DNA of 64,000 bases, from NCBI GenBank assembly GCA_030824805.1, contig JAPJRC010000004.1, positions 29,447 through 93,446 on the forward strand, given 5' to 3'. Position numbers and translations under genes: made by a program. Below the pieces are notes generated by a model. It ran no database searches. It was not told where the DNA came from and saw nothing but the letters and a program-made list of their open reading frames with translations. The stretch comes from Micavibrio sp. (GTDB lineage Bacteria; Pseudomonadota; Alphaproteobacteria; Micavibrionales; Micavibrionaceae). Of this stretch, positions 60,736 to 64,000 are shown piece by piece; within the stretch, counting starts at the first letter, position 1; every line of letters starts with the position of its first letter.

Positions 60736-61867
60736 TGTCGAGAGGGCGGCCGCCGATAAAACGTTCTTCTGCCAGCTTGTCCGCCGCCTCGCCCGTGCCG
60801 ATTGCTTCACGTTTCGCATATTCGAGAATTTCAGTAACCGTATCGCCGATCCGTTCGACATGCGCAACCATGCTTTCGCGGCTGATATCGAAATCGAGCG
60901 GGTTGTAACCGGACTTGCGGAAATATTCGTAGCCGACACAGATAACGCCGCCGGAATTGATCACGTAATCCGGCACGTACAGGATACGCTTATCAAGAAG
61001 CTGTATGTCGTGGTGTGATTTCAAAAGCTGGTTGTTCGCCGCGCCCGCGATGATATGCGCTTTCAACTTCGGAATCGTATCATCGTTCAATATGCCGCCC
61101 ATAGCGCAAGGCGCAAACACTTCAGCCTCGATCTCGTAAATTTCATCAAGCCCCACGATGTGGCCGCCGCCCAGCGCCTCTTTCGCGTCTTTCAGACGTT
61201 GTTCGTCGACATCGGTCATAAAAACTTCCACGCCGTCCTGACGCAGCAGCTTGCAAAGCTCGAGGCCCACAGCGCCGATACCCTGCACCGCGACCTTCAA
61301 ACCGGATAGAGAGTCGCCACCATAACGGTGATGCACAGCAGAGCGGATACCGCGATAAACGCCAAGCGCCGTTAGCGGCGATGGATTGCCGCCGAGTTCA
61401 CCGAAATCCTTGCCGCGGAAATATTCCGGCGGCAGCCCCGTTACATGTTCCGTGCGACGCGACATGGCAACCATGTCTTCTTCGGATGTACCGGAATCTT
61501 CCGCCGTGACATATTTCCCTTCGAAGCTTTCGACGGCTTCGCCCATCTCTTCCATCATGTCTTCGGTTTTGTCTTTTCTGAAATCACCGATGATGACGGC
61601 TTTGCCGCCGCCGAGCGGAAGACCGGCCATGGCGTTTTTATACGTCATGCCGCGCGAAAGGCGCAGCACATCGGTCAGCGCCTGTTCCTCGCTGAGGTAT
61701 TTGTACATGCGGCAACCGCCGAGCGCGGGACCAAGATTGGTGTTGTGGACGGCGGCGATGGCCAGCGTGTCGGATTCAGGACCGAGGAGAAAACGGCGAA
61801 CGGTTTCGTGGTTGTCGAACGATGTGTTCTTTTCCAGTTCGCTGGTCTCGATGTCTTTGTAAATCAT
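60677..61867 (-). CDS. ldh: leucine dehydrogenase (Glu/Leu/Phe/Val dehydrogenase family)
   Basis: 396 residues. Oxidatively deaminates branched-chain amino acids with NAD. Seen: LGPALGGCRMYKY, the GLPLGGGKAVI active-site Lys segment, a Rossmann fold with AVQGIGAVGLELCKLL, and PDYVINSGGVICVGYEYF. Slightly longer than bacillar enzymes because of a 30-residue C-terminal tail which is the part overlapping the YjbH gene. Could serve Val/Phe too. Confidence 0.86.
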   Translation of the reverse strand: MIYKDIETSELEKNTSFDNHETVRRFLLGPESDTLAIAAVHNTNLGPALGGCRMYKYLSEEQALTDVLRLSRGMTYKNAMAGLPLGGGKAVIIGDFRKDKTEDMMEEMGEAVESFEGKYVTAEDSGTSEEDMVAMSRRTEHVTGLPPEYFRGKDFGELGGNPSPLTALGVYRGIRSAVHHRYGGDSLSGLKVAVQGIGAVGLELCKLLRQDGVEVFMTDVDEQRLKDAKEALGGGHIVGLDEIYEIEAEVFAPCAMGGILNDDTIPKLKAHIIAGAANNQLLKSHHDIQLLDKRILYVPDYVINSGGVICVGYEYFRKSGYNPLDFDISRESMVAHVERIGDTVTEILEYAKREAIGTGEAADKLAEERFIGGRPLDTNSEPPASFGQGGGKTLVQ

Positions 61868-61991
61868 GGGAAATCCCTCACCCTCTTATTCTTTCGAAGG
61901 ATTGTTAAGGGTTCGTTCCGCGAAGATCAATCTTTTTGTAGGAAATTCATGCGTTATGGCCGTTAACGCGCTGTAGTGCGGTGCAAAAAGC

Positions 61992-63857
61992 CTACATAGC
62001 CATTGCGGCAGGGCGGTAGGTTGCCTGCGATACAACCGGTGTGCTTTCGGGCGCAGGGGCGGCATCACGCGGCCCGTGAAGCGCTGTCGCGTTCATATCC
62101 GCCGCCATGGCAGGTCCAAACACACGGGCGCTCAGCGCGCCCTTGGAGGTTGGATCATCCAGATTGATGCTGGAGCCAAACGAACCCGATTGCGTGTCAT
62201 GCCCGCCGTACGCTGCAAGCGTCTGCGTTCTTTCCCAAGCCATCGGCGTGCGGATGGAAACAGCCTCCACGGCCGGGCTGCGTATAGAGGTTTCGTTTGA
62301 AATCTGCTGTGCATAGGCAGCTTTCGCATCGACCTGCTGTGCGACCGCCGGAGCCGGCGATGACGCCGTATCGTTAAAGTAACTGGTAAGGCTGCTCCAC
62401 GCACTGCTTGCATAATTGCCGACCGTGCCTGCGGTTTCCGAGGCAAAATCAGCTACGGAGTTTGCCGCGTCGGATGCAGCGTCAGCGATTGCCTGACCAT
62501 GTTCGAGAACGGTTTCCGTGATGGCCGCAGTCGCGACACCAGCGCCGATACCGCCGATCACCGCGCCGGCCGCTGCGCCGACAGCCGTGCCAACCACAGG
62601 CACTACCGAACCGATCGCGGCACCTGCCGCGGCACCCGCAACAGCGCCGCCAAGCCCGCCGATATTGGACGCTGTTTCAACAGTGGCGGAATGCGCAGCC
62701 GCCTGCATATCCCCCTGTACGACATCAATTTGCGTTTCACCGTATGGAACCGCTGTTTCATATACGGTTTGCGCGGCTTCTGCGGCGCTGCCCGTGTTTA
62801 GCAGCGTGATAGCGCCCGCCGCCGCGCCCAGCACAACACCACCGATCACGCCGGAATTCCGGCCAACATGGGAAAGGCGCTCAGCGGTCTGTCCCAAGAA
62901 TCCATGCGATGCGCCTGGCGCCTGCGGCAATTCAGGTGCAGGTGCAGGTGCATGCGCAGGCGCAGATTGCGGCGTGCCAAAGTTCACCGTGCCTTCGAAA
63001 GGTTGAATTACAGTTGCATCCGGATCAAAGCCTGGTTTGAAAGGGTTTGCACCGTCAAACTGAACAATCGTCGCATCGGGATCGATATCAAGCCTTGTGG
63101 GCTCTGGCCGTGTGCCCAATACGACAGTATCATCGCTGTTAAATTGTGTGGCAGGCGTGGTTGCCGGCCTTGCTGTATCGAGACCTGCCGGACGATCCTG
63201 ATTATACACCAATCCGAAATCTAATGGATCAACATCGGGCCGCGGCATCGTCGATAAATCCACCAGCGCGCCTTCGCGTCGCTCGAAATAAGCAGCGCCC
63301 TGTTCATGCGTGGTTATCATATGGCTGGTCGGCGTAATCGCCCCACTGTTCACATCCACAATGATACCTGCCGGATGGGGCCTGTCACCGAGATCGGCGG
63401 AAACGATGTTTCCGTTCGGCACATTTTCAAGCATGTTCATGATGCTGCCGGAGAAATGCTGACCCGTGCCTTGCGCCTCGGGAGGATAAATGCCGCCGAA
63501 TACTTGGAAATTGACTGCGCCGCCATTCGGGCTGACCGCATCAATGGTTGGTTTCAGGAACTCATTCCATTCGGCATCGAAATTGCCGCCATTGTGGTTG
63601 GCCATGAGATGGACCAAACCCACAGAACCTGTCTGCGGGTTTTGGACGACGATGCCAAGGCAACCGACCACGTTGTCCGTCGCCAAATGCGACACAGGTC
63701 CACCAGGATGCGCAACGGCCGCCTGCCCGGTTCCGAGGTAGAGTCCGTTATCAAGTGTTGGTGTATTTGCGGCGGCTATAGAGGGCGTTGCCGGAGCCGC
63801 CCCGAATTCGGAAATCAATTCATCGAGATAATCATCCGGTATAGGTTCAAACGCCAT
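61992..63857 (-). CDS. 621-residue protein: CheD-like N-terminal domain plus glycine-zipper region
   Basis: Residues ~40-200 resemble the CheD/CNF1 deamidase fold: LGTGQAAVAHPGG, then VVGCLGIVVQNPQTGSVGLVHLM with a Cys66/His83 pair, a VFGG segment and a later GIIVDVNSGAI strand. Residues ~200-330 are Asp/Pro/Thr-rich linker with repeated DPDATI. Residues ~345-460 contain a hydrophobic Gly/Ala zipper (GGAVAGAAAGAAIGSVV...GAVIGGIGAG) able to insert in membranes. No N-terminal signal peptide. May be a secreted effector or envelope protein; CheD assignment is by pattern only. Confidence 0.5.
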   Translation of the reverse strand: MAFEPIPDDYLDELISEFGAAPATPSIAAANTPTLDNGLYLGTGQAAVAHPGGPVSHLATDNVVGCLGIVVQNPQTGSVGLVHLMANHNGGNFDAEWNEFLKPTIDAVSPNGGAVNFQVFGGIYPPEAQGTGQHFSGSIMNMLENVPNGNIVSADLGDRPHPAGIIVDVNSGAITPTSHMITTHEQGAAYFERREGALVDLSTMPRPDVDPLDFGLVYNQDRPAGLDTARPATTPATQFNSDDTVVLGTRPEPTRLDIDPDATIVQFDGANPFKPGFDPDATVIQPFEGTVNFGTPQSAPAHAPAPAPELPQAPGASHGFLGQTAERLSHVGRNSGVIGGVVLGAAAGAITLLNTGSAAEAAQTVYETAVPYGETQIDVVQGDMQAAAHSATVETASNIGGLGGAVAGAAAGAAIGSVVPVVGTAVGAAAGAVIGGIGAGVATAAITETVLEHGQAIADAASDAANSVADFASETAGTVGNYASSAWSSLTSYFNDTASSPAPAVAQQVDAKAAYAQQISNETSIRSPAVEAVSIRTPMAWERTQTLAAYGGHDTQSGSFGSSINLDDPTSKGALSARVFGPAMAADMNATALHGPRDAAPAPESTPVVSQATYRPAAMAM

Positions 63858-63941
63858 TGCAGAAAACCATCAAAAAATCATTTCAAACAATACGTTAATT
63901 ATTGCCGATGAAGATTAATAAACCCTTTCTGCATAACGAAA

Positions 63942-63963
63942 AAAACCGCCCCGGAGGGCGGTT
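63942..63963 (-). terminator. rho-independent terminator of a gene beyond the right edge
   Basis: Stem AACCGCCC/GGGCGGTT, loop CGGA, followed on the minus strand by a run of T. It belongs to a minus-strand gene lying past position 64000. Confidence 0.75.
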
Positions 63964-64000
63964 ATAGTTTCGTGGGTACCAGATCGGTTAAGCGTAAAAA

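Overview
The window is a piece of an alphaproteobacterial chromosome with one intact-looking, lambda-like temperate siphovirus prophage inserted in it. The alphaproteobacterial assignment rests on the gene set and order murA / hisG (short form) / UPF0262 / infA / maf / RNase G / tRNA-Phe, on the CckA-like hybrid kinase, and on a GcrA-type regulator carried by the phage. Base composition is moderate for the class, and a Micavibrio- or Rhodospirillales-like host is a guess I cannot settle from the sequence.

Layout. Positions 1-8862 are host core: tRNA-Thr, an outer-membrane barrel protein, dcd, murA, two related unknown genes, hisG, UPF0262, infA, maf, a short RNase G and tRNA-Phe(GAA). Positions 8847-53148 are the prophage, bounded by a 16-bp repeat of the tRNA-Phe 3' end. 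Positions 53163-63857 are host again: glpK-glpD, a response regulator and hybrid histidine kinase, a YjbH-family protein, a leucine dehydrogenase and a 621-residue protein with a CheD-like N-terminus.

Prophage organisation. Next to attL lie the tyrosine integrase (+) and two cargo-like genes (-), a GIY-YIG nuclease domain protein and an SRAP protein. The late genes run leftward on the minus strand. From promoter-distal to proximal they are an SGNH-type tail protein, Rz/Rz1, endolysin, a probable holin, tail tip and fibre genes, tape measure, a G/GT-type tail chaperone with a -1 slippery site, tail tube, head completion genes, lambda E-type capsid, D-type decoration protein, protease with nested scaffold, portal, gpW and terminase. 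A 1.2-kb region with few or no genes but many inverted repeats (33781-35025) separates terminase from the leftward replication genes (initiator-like protein, DnaB-type helicase, GcrA homologue, winged-helix proteins). The immunity region (39426-44168) has a Cro-like gene and an XRE repressor back to back, a superinfection-immunity protein, an HTH gene translationally coupled to a cyclodipeptide synthase, and umuDC. A rightward early operon (44188-53019) carries SSB, an ASCH-like protein, a large ParB-like protein, a MazG-like protein and many small unknown genes.

Regulation. A 17-bp inverted-repeat operator occurs once in front of the Cro-like gene and twice in front of the rightward early operon and umuD. 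Two of the three copies cover the -10 region of near-identical promoters (TTGACA, 17 nt, CGTAWT). These look like the phage's pR/pL pair and imply that the phage repressor also controls umuDC.

Most unusual content: the prophage-borne HTH plus XYP-type cyclodipeptide synthase pair (40985-42324), the phage-encoded GcrA homologue, the structured non-coding region upstream of terminase, a G8 tract that splits an early gene (50090-51344), and the CheD-like/glycine-zipper protein at 61992-63857.
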